Assembly: GCF_034377145.1 (NCBI RefSeq)
Contig: NZ_CP139709.1
Coordinates: 127,539-191,538 of the forward strand
DNA length: 64,000 bases
Origin: Sulfitobacter sp. OXR-159
Lineage (GTDB): Bacteria; Pseudomonadota; Alphaproteobacteria; Rhodobacterales; Rhodobacteraceae
Reading direction: 5' to 3'
Below are positions 32,909 to 41,394 of the stretch, in pieces. Every line of letters begins with the position of its first letter. Within the stretch, counting starts at the first letter, position 1. The translations under genes were made by a program, and so were the position numbers. The notes beneath the pieces are model-generated. The model made no database searches and was not told where the DNA came from. It saw only the letters and a list, made by a program, of their open reading frames with translations.

Positions 32909-33785
32909 ACCTGCCACCCTGCGCAGTGCTGCACCCTCGGTATGGACCCGTCTGCGCCGCCGTAAACTGGCGCTCATTGGTCTTGCGTTAATTGCGCTGA
33001 CCTTCTTTGGGGCGATCTTTGCGCCGTGGCTCACACCCTATGAGCCCAATGACCAGATGTTTGACGGGCTGACGCTACAGGGCGCGCCGATGCCACCGGG
33101 AGCGCAGTTTCCACTGGGGACGGACCTGTTGGGGCGCGATCTGTTGGCCCGCATCCTATACGGGGCGCGCACATCGCTGATTATCGGGCTGGTGGCGAAT
33201 GGGGTGGCACTGGTGATCGGAACCCTGATCGGCATTACGGCGGGCTATTTCCGCGGCTTCATTGGGAGTGCGCTGATGCGGCTTACGGACCTGATGATGG
33301 CCTTTCCGGCGCTGTTGCTGGCGATCTGCCTTGCGGCGATCTTCCAGCCGTCGTTGTGGATCGTGGCGTTGGTGATTGCCACGGTGAACTGGGTGCAGAC
33401 CGCGCGGGTAATTTATACCGAGACGTCATCCTTGTCGCAGCGTGAGTTCATTGCCGCAGAAAAGACTTTGGGCGCGGGGCATCTGCGCATTTTGTTTCGC
33501 CATATTCTGCCGCATCTGGTGCCGATGATCATTGTCTGGGGCACGCTTGGCATCTCCACCACTGTGCTGTTGGAGGCGACGCTTAGCTATCTCGGGGTCG
33601 GTGTGCAGCCGCCCACACCGAGCTGGGGCAACATTATTTTTGAGAACCAGACCTATTTCCAGGCCGCGCCTTGGCTCGTGTTCTTTCCAGGTTTGGCCAT
33701 CGTGATTTTGGCGCTGGCTTTCAACCTTGTGGGTGATGCGCTCCGCGATGTGCTCGACCCGACACAAAGAGGGCAGGACCAATGA
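32895..33785 (+). CDS. DppC-type ABC transporter permease
   Basis: A 296-aa inner-membrane permease. The GTG at 32895 has AAGGA seven bases upstream and overlaps the amiR-like gene by 14 bp. It starts VTAIEPATLRSAAPSVWTRL, followed by the DppC/OppC N-terminal helix (LALIGLALIALTFFGAIFAPW), the conserved PLGTDLLGRDLLARILYGAR motif, and the EAA loop region (EFIAAEKTLGAGHLRILFRH). In dipeptide/oligopeptide-type ABC systems DppB and DppC form the channel. The genomic position between an amide sensor and an amidase suggests the substrate is an amide or an amide-bearing small molecule. Confidence 0.92.
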   Translation: MTAIEPATLRSAAPSVWTRLRRRKLALIGLALIALTFFGAIFAPWLTPYEPNDQMFDGLTLQGAPMPPGAQFPLGTDLLGRDLLARILYGARTSLIIGLVANGVALVIGTLIGITAGYFRGFIGSALMRLTDLMMAFPALLLAICLAAIFQPSLWIVALVIATVNWVQTARVIYTETSSLSQREFIAAEKTLGAGHLRILFRHILPHLVPMIIVWGTLGISTTVLLEATLSYLGVGVQPPTPSWGNIIFENQTYFQAAPWLVFFPGLAIVILALAFNLVGDALRDVLDPTQRGQDQ

Positions 33786-34702
33786 TCAATTTCCTCGGCC
33801 GCCGTTTGCTGCAATCCGCCATGATCCTTCTGGGGGTGTCCTTCATCACCTTCGCGTTGCTCTATCTGCTGCCCTCCGATCCGGTGCGCCAGATCGCCGG
33901 ACGGTCCGCGACCGCACAGACCGTCGCGAACATCCGTGAGCAATTGGGCCTCGATCAGCCCTTCATCGTGCAATACTGGCGCTACCTGATGGACCTTCTA
34001 CAGTTCGACCTGGGCCGGTCTTACCTGCAGAAAACCGAGGTGAGCGCGCTGATTGCAGCGCGTCTGCCTGCAACGCTCTTGTTGATGGTCGGCGCGATTT
34101 CAGCGGAACTGGTGCTGGGGTTGGGCATGGGCATTATCGCGGCCCTGCGCCGAGGCACCACCACCGATAACACGCTGATGATCGCGTCCTTTATTGGCGT
34201 GAGCGCGCCGCAGTTCGTCGTAGGGCTTTTGCTGCTTTATGTTTTTGCGGTCCAACTGGGTTGGTTCCCTATCGGCGGCTACGGCACCTTCGCGCATCTG
34301 GTGCTGCCCGCGCTGACCTTGGGTATCCTCGGCTCGGGTTGGTATAGCCGTATGATGCGGTCTTCGATGATCGACGTATTGCGCCAAGACTTCATCCGCA
34401 CCGCCCATGCAAAAGGCCTGTCGCGGGCGCGGGTGCTGCTGCGCCACGCGCTGCCCAATGCGATCCTGCCCGTCATTGCGATGATCGGCATCGATATCGG
34501 TATCTTTATGGGCGGTATCGTGATCGTTGAATCTGTCTTTGGTTGGCCCGGCATCGGTCAGCTTGCATGGCAAGCGATCCAGCGCGTCGACATTCCAATC
34601 ATCATGGGCGTCACGCTGGTTTCGGCCTGCGCCATCGTGCTTGGCAATCTCGTGGCCGACATTGCCACGCTGTTTGCCGACCCGCGGATCAAGGTCCGCT
34701 AA
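33782..34702 (+). CDS. DppB-type ABC transporter permease
   Basis: A 306-aa permease overlapping its partner by ATGA. It begins MINFLGRRLLQSAMILLGVS with the DppB/OppB N-terminal TM helix, then LLPSDPVRQIAGR and IREQLGLDQPFIVQYWRYL, the hallmark of this family. The central EAA-loop is DFIRTAHAKGLSRARVLLRH. About six membrane segments are visible. The C-terminus ends VADIATLFADPRIKVR, typical for DppB. The gene order DppC then DppB is the reverse of the usual dpp/opp order. It forms the transport channel with the upstream permease; the energy comes from the fused ATPase at 37316. Confidence 0.92.
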   Translation: MINFLGRRLLQSAMILLGVSFITFALLYLLPSDPVRQIAGRSATAQTVANIREQLGLDQPFIVQYWRYLMDLLQFDLGRSYLQKTEVSALIAARLPATLLLMVGAISAELVLGLGMGIIAALRRGTTTDNTLMIASFIGVSAPQFVVGLLLLYVFAVQLGWFPIGGYGTFAHLVLPALTLGILGSGWYSRMMRSSMIDVLRQDFIRTAHAKGLSRARVLLRHALPNAILPVIAMIGIDIGIFMGGIVIVESVFGWPGIGQLAWQAIQRVDIPIIMGVTLVSACAIVLGNLVADIATLFADPRIKVR

Positions 34703-34741
34703 ACCTTAAATCAAAAAACGATCCAACAAGGAGAGACGAAA

Positions 34742-36382
34742 ATGAAGAAGTTCCTGACCTCTACGGCGCTGGTCGCAGCGCTTGCCTTGCCGGGCACGGT
34801 GTTTGCCGACGGCCATTCCGACATGGACCCCAACGCCAAAGCCGGCGGCAATATCACGATCACCTACAAAGATGATGTGGCCACACTGGACCCGGCCATT
34901 GGCTATGACTGGCAGAACTGGTCGATGATTAAATCGCTCTATGACGGATTGATGGACTATGCCCCCGGCACCACCGACCTGCGCCCCGGTCTGGCGGAGA
35001 GCTATGAGATTTCCGAGGACGGTAAGGTCTTTACCTTCAAACTGCGCGAGGGCGTGAAATTCCACAACGGCCGCGAGATGACCGCTGAGGACGTCAAATA
35101 TTCGCTCGACCGGGTCACCAACCCCAAAACGCAAAGCCCGGGCGCAGGTTTCTTTGCCTCCATCGCGGGCTTTGATGCGATCTCTAACGGTGAGACCGAG
35201 ACCCTTGAGGGCGTCAAAGTCATCGACCCGCTGACTGTGGAGATTACTCTGTCGCGCCCCGATGCAACCTTCCTGCATGTCATGGGCCTAAACTTTGCCG
35301 CGGTGGTGGCGAAAGAAGCGGTTGAAGAAGCGGGCGCCGATTTCGGCAAGACCGCGATGGGCACCGGTGCGTTTAAGCTGGGGGAGTGGACCATCGGCCA
35401 ACGCCTCGTATTTGAAAAGAACGAAGACTACTGGCGCGAAGGGCTGCCCTATCTCGACCGCGTGACCTTTGAAGTGGGCCAAGAGCCAATCGTGGCACTT
35501 CTGCGCCTTCAGAACGGCGAAGTGGACGTGCCCGGCGATGGCATCCCGCCGGCCAAATTCCAAGAGGTCATGAATGATCCTGAGCAGGCGGCCCGTGTGG
35601 TTGAAGGAGGCCAGTTGCATACCGGCTATATCACCCTCAACACTAAGATGCCGCCCTTCGACAACGCGGATGTGCGTCGCGCGGTGAACATGGCGATCAA
35701 CAAAGAGCGGATCACGCAAGTGATTAACGGTCGCGCCGTGCCTGCGACCCAACCGCTGCCCCCCTCCATGCCCGGCTATACAGAAGGTTATGAAGGCTAC
35801 GCCTATGACCCGGAAAAAGCCAAAGAGATGTTGGCTGAGGCGGGCTTCGCCGATGGGTTCGAGACAGAGCTCTACGTGATGAACACGGACCCCAATCCGC
35901 GTATCGCACAGGCGATCCAGCAGGACTTGAGCAAGATCGGTATCGACGCGTCGATCCAATCGCTGGCGCAGGCCAGCGTCATTGCTGCGGGCGGTGAAGA
36001 AGACCAAGCGCCGATGATCTGGTCGGGCGGAATGGCGTGGATTGCCGACTTCCCCGATGCATCGAACTTCTATGGCCCAATTTTGGGCTGTGCTGGTGCA
36101 GTTCAGGGCGGTTGGAACTGGTCGTGGTACTGCAACGAAGAGGTCGATGCGATGGCCACCGAGGCCGATAGCATGACCGATCCCGATGCTGCGGAGGCGC
36201 GGTTGGAAAAATGGTCGGACGTCTACATGAAGATCATGGAAGACGCGCCTTGGGTGCCGGTGTTCAACGAACAGCGCTACACCATGAAGTCCGAGCGGAT
36301 GGGCGGCGCCGATGCGCTCTACGTCGATCCCGTCTCGATCCCCGTTAACTATGACTATGTGTATGTAAACGATGTGCAATAA
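34742..36382 (+). CDS. SBP_bac_5-type solute-binding protein
   Basis: A 546-aa extracytoplasmic binding protein with a signal peptide (MKKFLTSTALVAALALPG, cleavage near VFADG) and AAGGAGAG eight bases upstream of the ATG. Family hallmarks include ATLDPAIGYDWQNWSMIKSL, the conserved LRPGLAESYEISEDGKVFTF, KLREGVKFHNGREMTAEDVK, and the C-terminal domain VRRAVNMAINKERI. This family binds peptides, nickel, glutathione, opines and other small ligands, so the exact ligand is open. The adjacent permeases and acetamidase/formamidase point to amide-containing substrates. It is the most highly translated-looking gene of the operon, with the best ribosome site. Confidence 0.93.
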   Translation: MKKFLTSTALVAALALPGTVFADGHSDMDPNAKAGGNITITYKDDVATLDPAIGYDWQNWSMIKSLYDGLMDYAPGTTDLRPGLAESYEISEDGKVFTFKLREGVKFHNGREMTAEDVKYSLDRVTNPKTQSPGAGFFASIAGFDAISNGETETLEGVKVIDPLTVEITLSRPDATFLHVMGLNFAAVVAKEAVEEAGADFGKTAMGTGAFKLGEWTIGQRLVFEKNEDYWREGLPYLDRVTFEVGQEPIVALLRLQNGEVDVPGDGIPPAKFQEVMNDPEQAARVVEGGQLHTGYITLNTKMPPFDNADVRRAVNMAINKERITQVINGRAVPATQPLPPSMPGYTEGYEGYAYDPEKAKEMLAEAGFADGFETELYVMNTDPNPRIAQAIQQDLSKIGIDASIQSLAQASVIAAGGEEDQAPMIWSGGMAWIADFPDASNFYGPILGCAGAVQGGWNWSWYCNEEVDAMATEADSMTDPDAAEARLEKWSDVYMKIMEDAPWVPVFNEQRYTMKSERMGGADALYVDPVSIPVNYDYVYVNDVQ

Positions 36383-37319
36383 ATGTCCTGACTATACGAT
36401 CCACGGACGCCATCACCATTTTGGCTGGGACAACGCGCTTGTCCCAGCCGAGACGGTGACCCCTGGGTCCACGCTCGAATTCCACTGCCATGACAGCTCT
36501 GCCGGTCAGTTGACCAAAGACAGCACCGTTAAGGACGTGGAGACGCTGGATTTTGGCAAGATCAACCCGGTTTCGGGCCCGATCTATGTCGAAGGCGCGG
36601 AGCCGGGCGATGCGCTCAAGATTACCATCGAGGGGTTCACCCCCTCGGGGTTTGGCTGGACCGCCAATATCCCGGGCTTTGGGCTCTTGGCTGATCAATT
36701 CACTGACCCCGCGCTGACGATCTGGGACTATGACCCCGATACGCTGGCGCCGGCGCTTTTTGGCAAACATGGCCGCGTACCGCTTAAACCCTTTGCGGGC
36801 ACCATTGGCTGTGCGCTGGCCGAAGACGGTTTGCATTCCATCGTGCCGCCGCGGCGTGTGGGCGGTAATCTCGACATTCGCGATCTGGCAGCAGGCACCA
36901 CGCTCTATCTACCGGTTGAGGTGGCGGGCGCATTGTTCTCCATCGGCGATACCCATGCGGCACAGGGCGACGGCGAGGTCTGCGGCACCGCCATTGAGAG
37001 CCCAATGAACGCCACGGTGACGCTTGATCTGGTCAAAGATGCACAACTTAAGATGCCACGGTTCACAACACCGGGGCCGGTGACCAACCACCTTGACGCC
37101 AAAGGCTATGAGGTCACCACCGGGATCGGGCCGGATCTGATGACGGGCGCACGGGATGCAGTGAGCCAAATGGTCGACCTGCTCTGCGCCACGCAGGGTT
37201 TGGCGCCGGAGGATGCCTATATGCTGGTTTCCACCTGTGGCGATCTGCGCATCTCGGAAATCGTGGACATGCCAAACTGGATCGTGTCCTTCTATTTCCC
37301 ACGCTGTGTCTTCGAATGA
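36372..37319 (+). CDS. acetamidase/formamidase family protein
   Basis: A 315-aa amidohydrolase of the FmdA/AmdA family, which hydrolyses short-chain amides to ammonia and the acid. The ATG at 36372 overlaps the binding-protein gene by 11 bp. The conserved N-terminus HHHFGWDNALVPAETVTPG, the metal/active-site region GGNLDIRDL, and the FSIGDTHAAQGDGEVCGTAIE segment are all clear, as is the C-terminal MLVSTCGDLRISEIVDMPN. Length fits the family (about 310-410 aa). Encoded between the solute-binding protein and the ATPase, it is likely the catabolic enzyme for the imported compound. A cytoplasmic location is expected because there is no signal peptide. Confidence 0.93.
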   Translation: MCNKCPDYTIHGRHHHFGWDNALVPAETVTPGSTLEFHCHDSSAGQLTKDSTVKDVETLDFGKINPVSGPIYVEGAEPGDALKITIEGFTPSGFGWTANIPGFGLLADQFTDPALTIWDYDPDTLAPALFGKHGRVPLKPFAGTIGCALAEDGLHSIVPPRRVGGNLDIRDLAAGTTLYLPVEVAGALFSIGDTHAAQGDGEVCGTAIESPMNATVTLDLVKDAQLKMPRFTTPGPVTNHLDAKGYEVTTGIGPDLMTGARDAVSQMVDLLCATQGLAPEDAYMLVSTCGDLRISEIVDMPNWIVSFYFPRCVFE

Positions 37320-39091
37320 TGGCGGCGATGCAAACCTCCCCCGCGGCGCACCCCGCGGGGGCCCGACCGGTCCTCACGGTGGACGGCCTGTCGATCTCGG
37401 TCCGGACCGAGCAGGGCATGCTGCCACTTGTGCAAGACCTGTCCTTCACCTTGCATAAGGGCAGGACCTTGGCGATTGCGGGTGAAAGCGGGTCGGGCAA
37501 ATCGCTGACCTCCCTTGCGATCATGGGTCTGCTGCCGCCGCCCGCGGTGCGGGTCACGGGCGGTGCGATCAATTTCGATGGGCAAGACCTGACCAAGCTC
37601 GCTGAAGGCAAGCTAAAACAGCTGCGCGGCAATCGCATCGCGATGATCTTCCAAGAGCCAATGACCGCACTCAATCCGGTCATGCGTATCGGTGCGCAAC
37701 TGATTGAGGCGATCCGCGCGCATGAAGACGTATCGAAGGCCGAGGCCCGTAAACGCGCACTTGAAGCCGTGCGCGCCGTGCGTCTGACCGAGCCAGAGCG
37801 CCGCTTGCAGCAATATCCTCATGAGCTTTCGGGCGGCATGCGCCAACGGGTGGTGATCGCCATGGCCATCGCCCTGCGTCCTGATATTCTGATTGCAGAT
37901 GAGCCGACGACCGCGCTCGATGTGACGGTCCAGCGCGAGGTGCTCGACCTTCTGCGTGATTTGGCGCGCGATATGAACACAGCACTAATCCTGATTACCC
38001 ACGACATGGGTGTGGTGGCCGAGATGGCCGATGACGTTCTGGTGATGCAGCGCGGTCGGATGGTGGAGCACGCGCCCGTGCGCAAGCTCTTCTCAAACCC
38101 CGATCAGCCCTATACTCGCCAGTTGCTGGCAGCTGTTCCGCGCATGGGGCAGGGGCATGGGGCACATCCCGATAAGGATGCTGAGCCCTTGGTTAGCTTG
38201 CGCGAAGCGCGGGTGGCCTATGATCTGCACGGTGGGCTATTGGGCCGCGTGGTGCAGAGGGTGCATGCGGTTGAATCTGTGTCCTTTGATATTTACCCCG
38301 GCGAAACATTTGCCCTTGTGGGCGAAAGTGGCTGTGGCAAATCAACCATCGCAAGGGCCCTGGCCGGTCTGGTGCCGCATAGTGGCGAGATCCGGTTCCA
38401 AGGCAAACCACTGGGCAATGATGCCGCGACGCGCAAACAGATCAGCCGCGAGCTGCAGATGGTATTCCAAGACCCGATGGCCGCTTTGAATGGGCGCATG
38501 ACCGCGGGTGATTTGGTGCGCGAGCCACTGGTGATCCACGGCGTGGGCACAGCAGCGAGCCGTCGCGAGAAGGCTGCCGCGCTATTTGAACGTGTGGGCC
38601 TGGGCGAGGACGCGCTTGATCGCTATCCGCATGAGTTCTCGGGAGGACAGCGTCAGCGTATCTGTATCGCGCGCGCGCTCGCACTGGATCCGAAACTCAT
38701 TATCGCAGACGAAAGCGTCTCGGCACTTGATGTATCGGTTCAAGCTACAGTGCTAGACCTGCTGGCCGAGTTGAAACGCGAGATGCGCATGTCCTATCTC
38801 TTCATCAGCCATGACATGGCCGTGGTCGAGAATATCGCGGACCGGGTCGCGGTGATGTATTTGGGCCAGATCGTAGAGATGGGGACAGGTGCGCAGGTCT
38901 TCGGTGATCCGCGCCACCCCTATACGCAACGATTGATCGAAGCCGTGCCTCATGCTGATCCTGACCGCGTGCTGCCCGCGCGGGTGCTCGCCGCAAGCGA
39001 TCCGCCGAGCCCGGTTCGCGCCGTTGGGGACCCGCCTGATATTGTGACGTTAGATAATGTGGGCGAAGGCCACTTGGTGGCACGTTCGTAG
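37316..39091 (+). CDS. fused double ABC ATPase (DppD-DppF/GsiA-like)
   Basis: A 591-aa protein with two complete nucleotide-binding domains. Domain 1: Walker A GESGSGKSLTSLAI, signature LSGGMRQRVVIAM, Walker B LIADEPTTALD. Domain 2 (from about residue 295): Walker A GESGCGKSTIARAL, signature FSGGQRQRICIARAL, Walker B IIADESVSALD. Each ends with the oligopeptide/dipeptide ATPase C-terminal motif (PYTRQLLAAVP and PYTQRLIEAVP). It powers the DppB/DppC-type importer encoded upstream. The start overlaps the formamidase stop by ATGA; ATGs a few codons downstream are alternatives. It is the last gene of the operon. Confidence 0.94.
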   Translation: MMAAMQTSPAAHPAGARPVLTVDGLSISVRTEQGMLPLVQDLSFTLHKGRTLAIAGESGSGKSLTSLAIMGLLPPPAVRVTGGAINFDGQDLTKLAEGKLKQLRGNRIAMIFQEPMTALNPVMRIGAQLIEAIRAHEDVSKAEARKRALEAVRAVRLTEPERRLQQYPHELSGGMRQRVVIAMAIALRPDILIADEPTTALDVTVQREVLDLLRDLARDMNTALILITHDMGVVAEMADDVLVMQRGRMVEHAPVRKLFSNPDQPYTRQLLAAVPRMGQGHGAHPDKDAEPLVSLREARVAYDLHGGLLGRVVQRVHAVESVSFDIYPGETFALVGESGCGKSTIARALAGLVPHSGEIRFQGKPLGNDAATRKQISRELQMVFQDPMAALNGRMTAGDLVREPLVIHGVGTAASRREKAAALFERVGLGEDALDRYPHEFSGGQRQRICIARALALDPKLIIADESVSALDVSVQATVLDLLAELKREMRMSYLFISHDMAVVENIADRVAVMYLGQIVEMGTGAQVFGDPRHPYTQRLIEAVPHADPDRVLPARVLAASDPPSPVRAVGDPPDIVTLDNVGEGHLVARS

Positions 39092-39229
39092 TTGAGGTAG
39101 ACCGATACCGGGAAGTGTTGAGAAATATGTTTGGCGCATTTTCCGCAAATTTTCTCGTGCTGGAGAAGTCCAAATTGCACAACTGCCTCTACCACTCTAA
39201 AGTTGTCTAGAAATATCAGAGAGCTTTTT

Positions 39230-39625
39230 ATGTCAAAATCACTTATCGCAGTGCCCGCACTGGCGCTTTCCATGCTTTCGGCCTGCGGTGGCAACATGCA
39301 GGGTGTGGTTCGGGGTACAGGCGAACCGGTAGCGTTTACATACGAACAAGGCATGTCTAGTGACAGGCTAACAGCAAGGATCGATCAGGAAGCATTCGCA
39401 GGCAAGGCTGTCATGCGCGGAGGCTCTACGACGATTGGTAATGTTGGTGTGTCTACGTTGGTGACGTCTAGCTATACTGGAGACTTTGTTGCTACGTTGA
39501 TTGGCAGCCGAGGATCAACTCTATCTTGTCAGCTGCAATATGCTGACTCCAGTGGTTTCACTGGGGCCGGTGGGGTAGGGGTGTGTCAACATAGCGATGG
39601 ACGCCTTATTGATATTATTTGGTAA
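39230..39625 (+). CDS. small putative lipoprotein
   Basis: A 131-aa protein starting MSKSLIAVPALALSMLSACGG, with a lipobox LSAC at about residues 15-18. The frame upstream is longer but would bury this signal, so the ATG at 39230 is chosen although its ribosome site (AGAG) is modest. The mature part is rich in Gly, Ser and Thr with alternating polar/apolar strands (TTIGNVGVSTLVTSSYTGDF) and two Cys late (LSCQLQYADS, GVGVCQHSDG), suggesting a small beta fold with a disulphide at the outer membrane. No family is recognised. It stands alone between the amide operon and an IS630 element. Confidence 0.65.
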   Translation: MSKSLIAVPALALSMLSACGGNMQGVVRGTGEPVAFTYEQGMSSDRLTARIDQEAFAGKAVMRGGSTTIGNVGVSTLVTSSYTGDFVATLIGSRGSTLSCQLQYADSSGFTGAGGVGVCQHSDGRLIDIIW

Positions 39626-39940
39626 TTCCAGGTGCCTTCGTTCTGATAAAAGGGTAAAGGGTTTCATTCGCCGCTGGAGCAATGTTCATTGGCTTTACTC
39701 GCTAAACACTATTGGCGATAAGCTTATGCGCGGGTGACTTCCGATATGAGGCGAGACTTCACCGCGCTAAACCGGTCAACATGTATGTGCTGCAGGCTTT
39801 AGGTGATCTGAGGGCCATGGATCACTAGTCACGCTGGTTTTTGTGCCACGGTGGCCTTGGCGTCTTTTAAAGGGGCTGTTTGGGGGGCCGAGACATGTGC
39901 TTGATATAGCAAAAAAGCAGGTTCTTAAAGCATTTCTAAT

Positions 39941-40516
39941 TTAACCTGAGGCATAGCCGGCAGCCTGAAAGTAGTTTGAACACTCCTGCGGGGAGTACAT
40001 TGCGCAGATATCACCAAGGGCTTCGAACACCGAGGTGAATGATCGCGCACTGATGCGTCTGAGGTGAGACTTCAATTTGGAGAAAGCCAACTCAATTGGG
40101 TTCAGGTCTGGCGAATATGGCGGCAGATAGAGGAACCAGCATCCATGGGCCTTGAGCGCCGCCGCGGCTTCTTTGTTGCGATGCGTCGCGAGGTTGTCGA
40201 GAACGACTGCCGTGCCTGGCGCGATCTCAGGGATCAGGACCTTTTGGACATAGGCCGCGAAGGCAGGGCCATCCATCGCGCCTTTGATCACCCAAGGTGC
40301 GATCAGGGCCTCATGTGTCAGCCCCGCAATCAGGGTTTGGGTTCCCCAACTGCCGAAGGGCGCATCCATCTTCAGGCGCTCGCCACGCGGGGCCCATCCG
40401 CGCAGCCGGGTGAGGTTCGTTTTGACCGCTGTTTCGTCAAGAAAGACAACGCGTTCCGGCATCCGCGCAATGGCTGGCAAACGGTGTGTGAACCAGTCCT
40501 CACGTCGTCGCCTCAC
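39941..40516 (-). CDS. IS630-family transposase, OrfB (DDE catalytic) part
   Basis: A frame of 191 aa from the first start codon, but it is naturally read by frameshift from OrfA. The DDE motif is visible: RVVFLDETAVKTNLTR (first Asp), AVVLDNLATHRNKEA (second Asp) and LPPYSPDLNPIELAFSKLK (final Glu). The sequence is uninterrupted and ends 13 bp before the left terminal repeat. Together with OrfA it makes a transposase of about 320 aa, the standard size of the family. Confidence 0.88.
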   Translation of the reverse strand: MRRRREDWFTHRLPAIARMPERVVFLDETAVKTNLTRLRGWAPRGERLKMDAPFGSWGTQTLIAGLTHEALIAPWVIKGAMDGPAFAAYVQKVLIPEIAPGTAVVLDNLATHRNKEAAAALKAHGCWFLYLPPYSPDLNPIELAFSKLKSHLRRISARSFTSVFEALGDICAMYSPQECSNYFQAAGYASG

Positions 40517-40899
40517 CTTGGCACGGTGACGTTCGGTAGCGACCAGTGACTTTTTTTGTGCGTGAACCCGAGGCGCTTTAGCAGATGCCCGATAGCAGAG
40601 TGCTGGACCTGCAGTCCGGTTGCATCAGCAAGCGCATCACGCAACTCAAACAATGTGATATCAGGGTCTTGAGCAATCAACTCTTCGAAAAAACCAACAT
40701 GGGGTGCCAATTTCCCTGACCCTTTTGGACGACCCTGTACGGCAGGATCAGCCCGGCCCGTCGTTTGGATCTGATGCCGCCACCGTGCGCCCGTTGCCGG
40801 CGACAGCTTCAAGCGCGCTGCCGCCGCTCGCCCGCTTAACCCTTCCTCAATATATCTTTGAAACCGTGCCCGTAGCGCTGATGGCAAAGGTGCTGACAT
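40513..40899 (-). CDS. IS630-family transposase, OrfA part
   Basis: A 128-aa frame that begins MSAPLPSALRARFQRYIEEG, with helix-turn-helix modules (GLSGRAAAARLKLSPATGAR; ITLFELRDALADATGLQVQ, HSAIGHLLKRLGFTHKKS). It supplies the DNA-binding N-terminal half. An A7 run on the coding strand (40551-40557) lies near its end. A slip there joins the sequence to OrfB as KKSLVATERHRAKV, which matches complete IS630 transposases, so a programmed frameshift is likely and the element may be active. Confidence 0.85.
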   Translation of the reverse strand: MSAPLPSALRARFQRYIEEGLSGRAAAARLKLSPATGARWRHQIQTTGRADPAVQGRPKGSGKLAPHVGFFEELIAQDPDITLFELRDALADATGLQVQHSAIGHLLKRLGFTHKKSHWSLPNVTVPR

Positions 40900-41394
40900 A
40901 GTTCATCCTCCCAAACAGGATGAATCACAATCAGACCAGTTTGGGAATCCCCAGCGATTCAGGTTTTGTTAGAAACGCTTTAGTTCTAAGAGGGGACTGA
41001 GCCTTTCAGCATCTCAGCATTTCTGCGCCGCAGTTGGCGAATTTTCCAATTGGCAAAGCCTTCGGGCAGGCTCGCGATCGCTTGTTCTACCAAACGGTAA
41101 TGTCCCTTGGCGCTCGCGCGTTCCATCAAACGAAACACATAGAGGGGCGTTTCCATCCTCACCCGCATGAGATCATGGAAGCGTTTACGAGACATCGTTC
41201 CAGTTAGGGCTTCTTTGGCCAGGGGTCCCAAAATCCCCAATCGCCGTAAGGTCGGAGGAACCTTATGGGTCAAACCCGGCCAGGTCAGTTGCGTAACTTG
41301 CGGCCCCGCGAGGCGCTGTGCATGCATGAAATCCTCCGGTATGGTGGGGTCATAAATCAGGTAAGCCTTGCCTGCGGCTTTCAGCCCTTGTGCT

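Larger units (their letters stand above)
39928..40980 (-). mobile_element. IS630-family insertion sequence
   Basis: A 1053-bp element flanked by TA on both sides (39926-39927 and 40981-40982), the target duplication of the IS630/Tc1 superfamily. Terminal repeats: the left end AAGCATTTCTAATTTAACCT and the complement of the right end AAGCGTTTCTAACAAAACCT, followed by GA in both (18 of 22 matches). It carries the two-frame transposase at 39941-40899. Confidence 0.88.

Noticed and set aside
35288..36379. 363-codon minus-strand frame
   Set aside because: Antisense to the solute-binding protein gene; His/Arg-rich product typical of shadow frames in high-GC DNA.
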